A stretch of 64,000 bases of DNA, taken from Limnephilus marmoratus. Its lineage: Eukaryota; Arthropoda; Insecta; Trichoptera; Limnephilidae. The stretch spans positions 27,970,351 through 28,034,350 of the forward strand of contig OU862909.1 of the NCBI GenBank assembly GCA_917880885.1, read 5' to 3'. Positions 44,251 to 53,160 of the stretch are shown here, piece after piece. Positions within the stretch are counted from its first letter, which is position 1. Every line of letters begins with the position of its first letter. A model generated the notes under the pieces. It was given only the letters and a program-made list of their open reading frames with translations. It searched no databases and was not told the origin of the DNA. Both the position numbers and the translations under genes were made by a program.

Positions 44251-44268
44251 TTCACGTCGGGGTCACCA
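44251..44268 (-). promoter_or_regulatory. Primer binding site, tRNA-Trp type
   Basis: The minus strand reads TGGTGACCCCGACGTGAA, matching the complement of the animal tRNA-Trp 3' end (TGGTGACCCCGACGTGAT) at 17 of 18 positions, two bases after the 5' LTR. Confidence 0.85.
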
Positions 44269-44270
44269 GT

Positions 44271-44537
44271 TGAGGGAGCGGTCCGGATCGGTAGAGACGG
44301 GAGTCAGTCGTTTATTGCGCTACGTAGCAGATGGTCGGTGGTCGGTAACATGATGTAATGCGGAGTGCCGTAGATGATGCTGCAGGCGTACGGAGGTGGA
44401 GATGGAGATGGTGCGGTGAAGGTCAGCGAGTTGCTCGAAGGTACCTAAGCAAGTAGGTTTGCCGATGCGCGCGGATATTAGGAGATGTTTCTCGATTCCT
44501 CTTTTGGTGGCGAAATTTATAATGATGTGTCGCCACA
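44271..44537 (-). repeat. 5' LTR of the TRIM-like element
   Basis: U3 (44322-44537) is identical base for base to the 3' LTR at 960 bp offset (43362-43577). AATAAA for the R region is at 44311-44316 (minus). The U5 part differs from that of the 3' LTR. Confidence 0.85.
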
Positions 44538-44589
44538 ACACTAAAATTAAATAAAGATCACCTTTGGAGTGGGGTAGAAGGAAGAGGGA

Positions 44590-44650
44590 TGGGTAAATAA
44601 AGGAGAAGTTTATTAGAATTAGGGATTGTAATGTCATTAGAAGGGATATA
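44590..44650. repeat. Segment shared with 46848-46905
   Basis: AGTTTATTAGAATTAGGGAT and AATGTC.TTAGAAGGG occur in both places, in the same orientation; each lies next to an R1 copy. Confidence 0.7.
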
Positions 44651-44760
44651 CCGGTTAGGGATGTTTAAAATTTTTTTTTTTGTTTATTTATTATATTTGC
44701 TTTTATTTTTCTTCCTTCTAAAATTTTAAAATTATTAATCAGCGATGCTTTCCGACCTCA

Positions 44761-45236
44761 CAATTTGGGAGGCGGGTATGGATACCGCCGCCCCGGGAAC
44801 CAATTATTGGACAACCAACACCCCTGCCACAGGTCACCCCAAGTGGTTCGCTACGTTTGGTGACTTAGCAGGATTGCCCGGGTTCATGGGATGAGGTTTG
44901 TCTAGGTCTTGGTGGCGGATACGTTTGTCCAACCACTGCGTGGCGGGCTGGATCGGAGGAGACTGATTGAGGGAGGCCTTTTGATCTCTCCAGCCGGATT
45001 CTCCCGACCCCCTGCCTTGCACCGTAGTGTGAGGAATAGATTCATACGTCCGTCATTTCTGGCCACATTGAACCCCAGATTCCTACCCACCCCTCATACC
45101 TTTTTCCTTCCCATATCTTTTTCTCCTTCCTTTCCCTTAAAAAACCCTCCACACAGCATCCTCAAAGATGACATAGGCCCCTAGGGAAATTGTTTTCCTC
45201 GGTGCCTCCTGTGTGGAGTTAATGTAAAAAAAAAAA
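44761..45236 (+). mobile_element. R1 retroposon copy 7 (best full-length copy)
   Basis: 476 bp from CAATTTGGGAGGCGGGTATG to an 11-A tail. Order: ACCGCCGCCCCGGGAACC, ACAGGTCACCCCAAGTGGTT, CCCGGGTTCATGGGATGAGG, GGCGGGCTGGATCGGAGGAG, ACCCACCCCTCATACC, CTCCACACAGCATCCTCAAA, CTCCTGTGTGGAGTTAATG. Box-like GGTTCGC and GGGTTCATG words are present but I do not see a convincing pol III promoter. The ORFs overlapping it are not conserved between copies. The shared 5' start of all copies argues for a SINE-like unit rather than random LINE truncation. Confidence 0.85.
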
Positions 45237-45339
45237 CCTGTGCGCAGTATTTTTGATCCTAATTTTGTATCAAAAGTTTGGCCTTTTTCAATAAATGTTC
45301 TGCGAACTCTCTATTGCCATTTAAACAAATTAAAATAAT

Positions 45340-45600
45340 ATAATCCTTTTTAATCTAACTTCACAAATAGATTTGACAGGATTTACTACTCAACTTTATC
45401 TCTTCCTACATGTATAATTCTCTTTATGGGATTTACCCGCACTTTCTATCATCTTTCTGTTTTAATTGTATTCAAATTAACATGCCTTAAATATTATCGT
45501 AACCATGCTATTCATTTATGTAACTCTACACAGTCTGTCTCGACACAGGTATAGCCTAGTGAGACAGGCATCGAAAAACTTAATGTAAACATACTTTATA
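45340..45600 (+). repeat. LINE-B 3' UTR fragment with stem-loop
   Basis: Arms CTGTCTC (45535-45541) and GAGACAG (45561-45567), with loop words CACAGG and CCTAGT as in 27670-27701. Confidence 0.65.
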
Positions 45601-45839
45601 TAGACAAAAAAAGCCCTAAAATGTTCTTTAACTCTCACCTCAAATTTTCTGTTAGTTCTACCAATGTATTTAAAAGGATTTACAATCCTTACATTTGAGT
45701 TTATAAACCACTGATTTTATGTTTGAATATCGCTATCTTTGTTGTTTGGAAAGGTAGTAGAGGAATGGGGATTTTTAACCCTTAAAACCACACGCGGGGG
45801 AGCAGGGTCTCCTACGTATGTTAAGTAGGTTATCGCAAA

Positions 45840-45965
45840 TATTTCTTTTATTTTAAGCCTATCGGCTTCGTGTATTCCTAGTATCGCCCGAGAGGTCGAA
45901 TAATATGATTTGAATTTATGCTCTTTCTAATTTCTAATATTTCCAATTTATCAAACTGAACAAAT
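45840..45965 (-). pseudogene. Penelope-like element C-terminal scrap
   Basis: Minus frame: FQFDKLEILEIRKSINSNHI, equal in type to FQLDKLEILEIRKSVNANLN at 52950-53010. This is the region after the GIY-YIG nuclease of Penelope-like proteins. Confidence 0.6.
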
Positions 45966-46089
45966 TTGCTGTGTTTGAAGAAGCGAAATATTTTTTTTTT
46001 TCGGAAAACTTCAAAAGTTTTTCGCTTTGTGACGGCATTATTTATTTTATAAAAATAGCTTAGTGCACATAATTTTATTTATATACACA

Positions 46090-46290
46090 ATCTACATGTT
46101 TCATTATTTATTTATTTATTACTTGAGTCGGGCCATGTCAAAAGTCAGAACAATAGAAGAGAATGTATGAGACGATGTATGAATGTGAGTGAGGCAAAGA
46201 GTGTGTGCCAAGACCGAGTTGTTTGGCGGTCCGTCCTCTCTGCCTACCCCTGCGGGGAAACGGCGTGATGGTTAGTTAGTTAGTTAGTTA
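46090..46290. repeat. Unassigned repeat with (GTTA)n end
   Basis: CTCTCTGCCTACCCCTGCGG and GGAAACGGCGTGATG lead into GGTTAGTTAGTTAGTTAGTT. The text resembles RTE-type 3' ends that finish in tetranucleotide repeats, but no coding is present. Confidence 0.4.
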
Positions 46291-46356
46291 CATGTTTCAT
46301 GAACATCATCAGGAATTAAAGTATCTACACGATCTACACTAAAGTTAATTTCTTTG

Positions 46357-46823
46357 TTAAATTAGCTCTACACAGGAAGCCCTGAGGAAAGTAATTCCCC
46401 TCAGATCCTATGTCATCTTTGGGGATGCTGTGTGGAGGGTCTTTTTCAGGAAAGGAAGGGGAGGAAGTTCTGGGAAGGAAATAGGTATGAAGGGTGGGTG
46501 GGAATCTGGGAGTCAGTGTATCCAGGGGTGACGGACGTATGTATCTAACCCTCCCACTGCGGTGCAAGGCAATGTTTCGAGAGAGTCCTGCTGAAGAGGT
46601 CAAAAGTTCTCCCTCAACCAGTCTCTCCCGATCCGGCCTTCGACGCAGTTGGTAGGCAGATGCATCCGCCGCCAAGATCCGGACAAACCTAACCTCATGA
46701 ACCTGGGCACCCTTGCTAAGTCACCAAACGTAGCAAACCACTCGAGGAGACCTCTGGCAGAGGTGTAGGTTATCCAATAAATGGTTCCCGTGGCGGCGGT
46801 ACCCATACCCGCCTCCCAAATTG
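46357..46823 (-). mobile_element. R1 retroposon copy 8
   Basis: Near full length: 5' end at 46823 (GCCTCCCAAATT on the plus strand), 3' end CTCTACACAGGAAGCCCTGA at the left. The poly-A tail is replaced by an A/T mix. Confidence 0.85.
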
Positions 46824-46982
46824 AAATATTGATCAGAGTATCAGGGTAAGAGTGGGGGAAGTTTATTAGAATTAGGGATTACAATGTCGTTAGAAGGGAA
46901 AGAAACAAAAATATCAGTGCAAAGACTAGACTCATTAAAAATATTCAATTAATACTAGGCACAGGTGAACATCGCCCGGACT

Positions 46983-47036
46983 GACCTGGGTCCTAGGACC
47001 TAGTACCCAGGACCTGGGACCCAGGACCCCCACAGG
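46983..47036. repeat. Cluster of GGACCTGGGTCC-type palindromes
   Basis: Contains GGTCCTAGGACC (perfect palindrome) and overlapping CCTGGGT / ACCCAGG arms repeated several times in ~50 bp. It is GC-rich in an AT-rich context. Confidence 0.8.
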
Positions 47037-47557
47037 TTATTTATTTATTTATTACTTCTTCACGTGCATTGGTGATTCGTAAAATGATAGCCTGGATAAT
47101 ATAAATCTGAGTGACAGTAGCTCTAATGCATTTTACGGCAAAAGCATTACAAATGGGGAAAAACAACTTAAATGACTTCGCTAGAAATTCTTTAAATGTC
47201 AAATGTTTGTTTAAAAATTGTAATAATCTAGTTATCTTGGATTTATTAAAAGTCTTTTATTCATTTTAAATACGTAAATCCCAAAAAAGGGCTTATTTTT
47301 ATTTTTAAGAAGCAAAAAATTGGGTAGGCTGAAAATAGCGAGTGTTGCTAAAGGTTAAAGTTTTTTTTATTTACTTTGTGATTTATTTTTCTCAGTTCCC
47401 TGCAGACGTCAAACTAATAGCAGAAAGTAAATAGGGAAAGAAAAAAATGTGATTTATTAATCGTAAAGATTGTCCTCTATCTAGTCAATGTCATTCAAGA
47501 CATTGCTGGAAGATTTAATGGATCCTTTAAATTGTAGGCAGCTCCCGAATCTTACAT
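47037..47557. other. Unassigned AT-rich flank
   Basis: No coding or repeat family was recognised. AAAT at 47558-47561, just beyond, is the left target duplication of the LTR element. Confidence 0.4.
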
Positions 47558-47561
47558 AAAT

Positions 47562-48704
47562 TGTAACGTAATTATTTTCATGGTAGTTATTCAATCGGTA
47601 CCTACTTGCTCAGAAGGAGTATTATTAATTTCGGGTGCAGTTGGAACGATTGATAACAAATTCAAATTGCCGGAACGTTGTTCGATTGTTTTTTGAAAAA
47701 ATAGAAAAAACTGTTATAAGGGCGACGTCATGACATAACGATGGATTGGTCGGAAGTTTTATTTTGTAAGGAGTTTTGATACTCCTAAATGATTGTGTAA
47801 ATTTGCAATATTATGCGTGTAACAGACGTGATGCCTTTACGAGACTATTAAATAGTACCGGGTCGCGGTACACGCAGGATGTTGATTGTTTTTTCGAGGC
47901 GAGGAAAACTTTTATTGTGATGATCACGAGATATCGAGTTACCTATGTAATATTACAATCTAATGGAAGTGTTTATGATGTCTGTGTGCCTGGTACCTAA
48001 GGTTGGTGTTCTTATGCTTAGAACTGAGATTCTTGTGCCACGTACAATCCAATATCACCGAGGACAACTTTGGTGAAGACTGCAGGCACTTCTTAAATCA
48101 CATTACAGTCTAGAACTGCGGTTTATATCCTTTCAATGCTCAGAGATGGCCATCGGACGCATTGTGACGCCTTTGTGGATGGACTGGAATCTTGGATGCT
48201 TCACGGTGTCATGGGCTTGCGAAGCGGCAGCTCTGGGGCTCTTCTCCAGCTATCTGGAGCCCTTGTCGCTGAGGTTAGAAGAGGTGCGCCATTTTAACTA
48301 TGGCAAGCTACGAGACTAATGAGACATCTTATTCAAATATAAAAAAAAATGTTAAATCATTCTATCTCCGTAGAACATGAAAGCAAATAATATTGTATAC
48401 AAATACCCAAATCGAATATTGATCAAATACCTGGAAATTACTATCACCCACTGTATTCGTAATTAGTAGTTTATAATAATTAGTATTGTAAATTTTACAC
48501 AGTTATTACAATGTAAAACATAAAAGTACTATAGTATTAATTAAATAGGAAAAATGAGAGATTTCTTACAATCAAACTGATTGATCAGTTTTGTAAGATT
48601 TTTAAGATAAATATTGTAAAATTAAAAAAACTGAATAAACATACTTAAAAAAAAAAAAAAAAAACGAATGATCATTTGGAGTGGATTCTACTAAAATAAC
48701 TGAA

Positions 48705-48738
<34 letters not shown>

Positions 48739-48934
48739 ATTTTTTTGAGTTTACAAAGGTATTTATGTAGATTATGTTTTTGCTTGTCAATAATAACAAG
48801 TACATTTTGTTTAATGTGAGTTCTTTTATTTACATCAGATAGTAGCTTTCTTTTTATCCCACGCAGGACCCTGAGATGATGATGAGAGCTCATGCACACG
48901 GAATATCTCTGCCAACTGAGAAAGGTACGTGTCA
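47562..48934 (+). repeat. 5' LTR with a 350-bp retroposed insertion
   Basis: It matches the 3' LTR except for a few substitutions, a longer (TC)n run (about 48710-48737) and the insert at 48314-48663. Removing the insert leaves ~1.02 kb. Confidence 0.93.
48314..48663 (+). mobile_element. Poly-A insertion with ACGA duplication
   Basis: Absent from the 3' LTR. It ends AATAAA (48634-48639) then ~17 A's, and ACGA is duplicated (48310-48313 and 48664-48667). These are the marks of LINE-mediated retroposition of a polyadenylated RNA. The source is not identified; it has no ORF. Confidence 0.85.
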
Positions 48935-48938
48935 TTTT

Positions 48939-48972
48939 TGACGCCCAACGTGTCATTTTTGGCGCCCAACGT
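48939..48972 (+). promoter_or_regulatory. Primer binding site, tRNA-Lys type, preceded by a near-duplicate
   Basis: TGGCGCCCAACGT (48960-48972) matches 13 bases of the complement of animal tRNA-Lys(CTT) 3' end, then diverges. A variant TGACGCCCAACGTG at 48939-48952, with the linking GTGTCATTTTT, shows a 21-bp tandem duplication of the LTR end plus primer site. Confidence 0.75.
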
Positions 48973-49118
48973 TTTCAAGAGGGTAGATTACTCTCTTGGT
49001 GCACGATAAGAGGCTACTATCTGTTATTTAGTATAAAATATTTTATATTTTTAAGTTATAAAATATATATTTTGTTTTTTAAATATTTCACTACTTATTC
49101 TTTTTTTTTGAAAAAAAT

Positions 49119-49331
49119 ATGGCGTTATATACAAAATTACATCGTGGTCCTCTGCATTCTGCGTACGAGAATCGCAGAAGATCACCGATCATCAAATTAA
49201 ATACGGACGCGTATATTTTGATGACAATTTTTGGTGAGGATATTAGCCCTCATGTGTTTATTTTAATTAAAATCTTAGGTTACTTGTACGTATTTATAGG
49301 TAGACGTTTATATATAACTAGCTATATTTAG
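49119..49331 (+). CDS. Short internal ORF of the LTR element, unknown
   Basis: 70 codons: MALYTKLHRGPLHSAYENRR then SPIIKLNTDAYILM. It has no gag or pol motif. It is the first ATG after the primer site with a reasonable frame and may be a gag N-terminal relic or untranslated. Confidence 0.25.
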   Translation: MALYTKLHRGPLHSAYENRRRSPIIKLNTDAYILMTIFGEDISPHVFILIKILGYLYVFIGRRLYITSYI

Positions 49332-50063
49332 TTACAGGTGTACTTATCTTTATAATTAGTACTATGCGAATATTGTTAGAATAATACTGGTTTTACTTAA
49401 TTAGGTTTATGAAAAAACTATTGTTTTTTTTTTTATATTTTTCTTTTTATGCGGTGGCATGAAGGAATACCAAGCCTTCATACTGCTTCATTTATTTTTT
49501 TTCTTTTGTGTGACACTTTGCTCACGTGTCTTGAAGCTTGGTACCTCCAAGGCATGTGCTCGGAGTGAGCACTACATTCTAGTGTACTGATGATAGACTT
49601 CATTTATTTATCCTCGTTGGACTAGAATAGGAACATCTCCACAAGAGATCTTAGTGATCAGTGGCGCCCAAAAAATTAGTTTAGTTTATAACTAATTCTG
49701 ATTTATTGTTTAATATACCTAATTAAATGTTGAATCTGACAATCTGTTAATATTAAGTTAAGGAATTAAGACATTATTCATTAGGAAATTGGTTTTGTCA
49801 CAAATAAAGGGAAGTACTGCTTCGGCGTGCACCACTATTAAATAATTCCGATCTGGAAATTGACACTCTACCTTTAATACAGGAGAGTGTAGTTTTTCTT
49901 GTACAGTTTTTGTTAGTCATAAGTATAATTTGTTAATTTTAAACAGTAATATATGCCTAAGTATTTCACTGCTAATACCAGTGCTGTGCTAATACAGTGT
50001 TAATACTTTTAATAATACTTTTCCATGTTTTGTTTACAAGTTCCGAAGAGATGAGAGTATTGT

Positions 50064-50303
50064 ATGCCGCTACCTACTCGTAACGTTTCGAATTCTTCGA
50101 TCGTTCATCTTCATTCCAGGAGACGGAGTAACTATGGACAGATTGATATGAGAGTCTGTGCCATAGCAGGGCCGTTGCCTGACGTTTCGGAACCGACCAG
50201 AGTGAAGACGGAGGATCTTTTGTCTGCGGATGTTTTCCCTGCAGAAGACAGAAGGGCCGTTGTCACGCTGATCATCATTGAACTTACTACAAGTGATAAT
50301 TAA
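50064..50303 (+). CDS. Short internal ORF of the LTR element, unknown
   Basis: 79 codons: MPLPTRNVSNSSIVHLHSRR, then NYGQIDMRVCAIAGPLP, then AEDRRAVVTLIIIELTTS. The segment (50060-50300) is GC-richer than the rest of the interior. I do not recognise a family. The rest of the interior (49332-50063 and 50304-51060) shows no coding. Confidence 0.25.
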   Translation: MPLPTRNVSNSSIVHLHSRRRSNYGQIDMRVCAIAGPLPDVSEPTRVKTEDLLSADVFPAEDRRAVVTLIIIELTTSDN

Positions 50304-51062
50304 ATCACTAGAACATTCTCAAAAAAAAAAACAAGTCAAAACATACATAATCCAATCCTATACATTATACTATATTAGACTCATAAAAAGAGCCAATTAT
50401 TTGTCAAGCCCATATAATCATTAACGAAATAATAAAAAATAATAATAGACATAATATTTAAGTCTAGCTATATTGTTAGTTGTTGAGATGTATTGTTTTA
50501 GGTCTTTAGCTTAGTCAGACATTTAGTTTAATATAAATAAAGGGAGGAGAGAGAGAAAAAATTAGGTAATTTTTATTTGGTTCTTTATTTTTTTCCCGTT
50601 AATAATATCCATGTGATTTTTTTTTCTCATCTTCTTCAAAGATCTCAAAAGTGGGAGCTTGAGTCCTCCGTACTCACAAGTGTATCTGAGAGATTGACTC
50701 CCTTTGTGTGAGTAAGTGTTTTCCAATCTCATTTTGGAGATGAAAAAGTGGAGATTCCATTCTCATTAAAATAAAATTAAATAAATATATGTAAAATAGT
50801 TATAATAATAAATATAAAATTATAAAATAGAATATATAAACAAATAGGTTGTGTAACTCCAATCTGCGTATTGGTTTTCTTTTTGGGGTTTCCTTGTTAT
50901 TGTGAATATATATATGTATAATTGTTTTGTTTTTTTGATATTCTCTGTGTCATTTTCTTTAATGTTTTAATTATTTTTGCTCCTTATGTACAAGTGCAGG
51001 AGTAGAGAGATATTTCATATTGTTTTGGCATAATTTTACTTCACTCTGCGGCGTAAAATTTC

Positions 51063-51078
51063 TGGGGGAAGCGGGGAA
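51063..51078 (+). promoter_or_regulatory. Polypurine tract
   Basis: TGGGGGAAGCGGGGAA, almost all purine, directly precedes the 3' LTR and would prime plus-strand DNA synthesis. Confidence 0.8.
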
Positions 51079-51079
51079 T

Positions 51080-52092
51080 TGTAACGTAATTATTTTCATG
51101 CTAGTTATTCAATCGGTACCTACTTGCTCAGAAGGAGTATTATTAATTTCGGGTGCAGTTGGAACGATTGATAACAAATTCAAATTGCCGGAACGTTGTT
51201 CGATTGTTTTTTGAAAAAATAGAAAAAACTGTTATAAGGGCGACGTCATGACATAACGATGGATTGGTCGGAAGTTTTATTTTGTAAGGAGTTTTGATAC
51301 TCCTAAATGATTGTGTAAATTTGCAATATTATGCGTGTAACAGACGTGATGCCTTTACGAGACTATTAAATAGTACCGGGTCGCGGTACACGCAGGATGT
51401 TGATTGTTTTTTCGAGGCGAGGAAAACTTTTATTGTGATGATCACGAGATATCGAGTTACCTATGTAATATTACAATCTAATGGAAGTGTTTATGATGTC
51501 TGTGTGCCTGGTACCTAAGGTTGGTGTTCTTATGCTTAGAACTGAGATTCTTGTGCCACGTACAATCCAATATCACCGAGGACAACTTTGGTGAAGACTG
51601 CAGGCACTTCTTAAATCACATTACAGTCTAGAACTGCGGTTTATATCCTTTCAATGCTCAGAGATGGCCATCGGACACATTGTGACGCCTTTGTGGATGG
51701 ACTGGAATCTTGGATGCTTCACGGTGTCATGGGCTTGCGAAGCGGCAGCTCTGGGGCTCTTCTCCAGCTATCTGGAGCCCTTGTCCCTGAGGTTAGAAGA
51801 GGTGCGCCATTTTAACTATGGCAAGCTACGAATGATCATTTGGAGTGGATTCTACTAAAATAACTGAATTATCTCTCTCTCTCTCTCTCTCTCTACATTT
51901 TTTTGAGTTTACAAAGGTATTTATGTAGATTATGTTTTTGCTTGTCAATAATAACAAGTACATTTTGTTTAATGTGAGTTCTTTTATTTACATCAGATAG
52001 TAGCTTTCTTTTTATCCCACGCAGGACCCTGAGATGATGATGAGAGCTCATGCAAACGGAATTTCTCTGCCAACTGAGAAAGGTACGTGTCA
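51080..52092 (+). repeat. 3' LTR (intact, 1013 bp)
   Basis: TG...CA ends. It carries a 74-codon ORF (51294-51518, MILLNDCVNLQYYACNRRDA..) that is identical in the 5' LTR (47776-48000); identity of the peptide follows from LTR identity and is not evidence of function. A (TC)n run lies at about 51871-51893. Confidence 0.93.
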
Positions 52093-52096
52093 AAAT

Positions 52097-52649
52097 ACAA
52101 GAATTCACAATTTACAAACACAAATCTAAGCAGCGGTAATCTTTCAATCGCAAGTACCCTCTTCACATGCCTTATCGACATTGATGCTACATGTCTGTGA
52201 TACGAATCATATCATTCCAATATCTGTGTAGTCACTGTCGCCAATTACAGGCAAATTCGTATTACAACACCAAACTCTGTATTGGATACTAGGTTCTTGA
52301 AAATTTTAGTTATCACACTAACCGAGTTGTTTGAAAACCTTTGAAAGCCGACAACAAATGTTCTGAGGGTAGGATATGATAAGGGACAGCGCGTGTTCTC
52401 GTAAACCTCTCTTAGCAGTTCTAGCTTGTGAATAATCGGTGCATTCGTGAATTCGTGAATAAATAAAGTACTACTTTATTTATTTGGGTTTTAAACTTAA
52501 GCATATACAAAACATAAAAACATAATATGGCAATATTTGCGATTTATTGAAAATTATAAAAATATGCATTATAGCTCCATTTACTGTATAAATATGATGA
52601 ATTATAAACAAAATAAAAATAAAATATTAGGAAAAGTATTTTAATTGGC
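52097..52649. other. Unassigned DNA
   Basis: A weak RT-like trace (VANYRQIRIT .. LTELFENL, about 52240-52344, plus) is too poor to call. Nothing else was seen. Confidence 0.35.
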
Positions 52650-53160
52650 GTAAATTCAAGTATTTATGATTTCAAATTAATAAATAACGTTGTATTAACC
52701 ACTAAATTATTTACAAAAACCGACATGTTTCGTCAGCAAAGCTGACTTCCTCAGGGTTTTGACAGAACTAATTTTTAAAAATAGACATAAATAGGTAATA
52801 GAGAAAAATAATAGACATAAACAATAATAAAATTTGAAAGAAAATAATGTGTAAGGGACGAGGGGCAATATAGAACAATTAAAAAATTTTAAAAATTTTA
52901 AAAGGGGAATAGATTTAATAATGGGTCATTTAAAAACAATTTTTGATTATAATTAATATTTAAATTTGCATTTACGCTCTTTCTAATCTCTAAAATTTCT
53001 AATTTATCTAACTGAAAGCCATTGACATTACAATGTATTAATTCTATTCCACTGTTAAAATTAAAGGTATGACTAGTTTCTATTAAATGGTTGGCAAACT
53101 CCGAGAAACTATTATTATTTAAAGCTTTCATATGCTCTTTAATCCTTATTTATGATTTAT
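52650..53160 (-). pseudogene. Penelope-like element 3' end (GIY-YIG tail)
   Basis: Minus frame (53131-52898): SFSEFANHLIETSHTFNFNS, GIELIHCNVNGFQLDKLEIL, EIRKSVNANLNINYNQ. This is the C-terminal end of the Penelope-like endonuclease region. The following UTR carries CTGAGGAAGTCAGCTTTGCT and GACGAAACATGTCGG, the hammer-like 3' text common in these elements. The RT is absent. In the family the RT and GIY-YIG nuclease together carry out target-primed insertion. Confidence 0.7.

Larger units (their letters stand above)
43296..44537 (-). mobile_element. TRIM-like LTR retrotransposon with tRNA-Trp primer sites
   Basis: Oriented on the minus strand: 5' LTR 44271-44537, two-base spacer, primer binding site 44251-44268, a ~670-bp interior, polypurine tract 43580-43589 and 3' LTR 43296-43577. 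LTRs start TG and end CA (TGTGGCGACAC ... GCTCCCTCA). ACAC flanks both sides (43292-43295, 44538-44541), a 4-bp duplication fitting Ty3/gypsy-type integration. At 1.24 kb with short LTRs and no gag-pol it fits the TRIM class. A third, diverged LTR-like unit (about 43856-44166) with tandem primer sites lies inside. Confidence 0.85.
47562..52092 (+). mobile_element. LTR retrotransposon, non-autonomous, ~1-kb LTRs
   Basis: The two direct repeats are LTRs. 5' LTR 47562-48934 (with a later 350-bp insertion) and 3' LTR 51080-52092 start TGTAACG and end GTACGTGTCA. A primer site TGGCGCCCAACGT lies at 48960-48972, and a polypurine tract GGGGGAAGCGGGGAA ends just before the 3' LTR. AAAT flanks both sides (47558-47561 and 52093-52096). 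The ~2.1-kb interior has no protease, RT, RNase H or integrase motif, only short ORFs, so it depends on another element. LTR divergence looks below 1%, so insertion was recent. Confidence 0.93.

Noticed and set aside
44834..45184. Several overlapping ORFs of 60-90 aa
   Set aside because: They fall in an R1 copy and are not kept open in other R1 copies; chance frames in GC-richer DNA. The same applies to 46334-46806, 31648-32048 and 36539-36866.
46265..46290. Telomere-like (TTAG)n repeat
   Set aside because: The unit is four bases (GTTA), not the insect TTAGG, and lies internal to a RTE-like text; probably a LINE 3' microsatellite.
47776..48000. A 74-aa ORF repeated identically at 51294-51518, looking like a duplicated gene
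   Set aside because: Both copies lie inside LTRs of one element. Identity is explained by LTR synthesis, not protein selection.
52240..52344. RT-like NYR..ITLTELFEN trace
   Set aside because: Too short and missing key residues (NYRP) to separate from chance.
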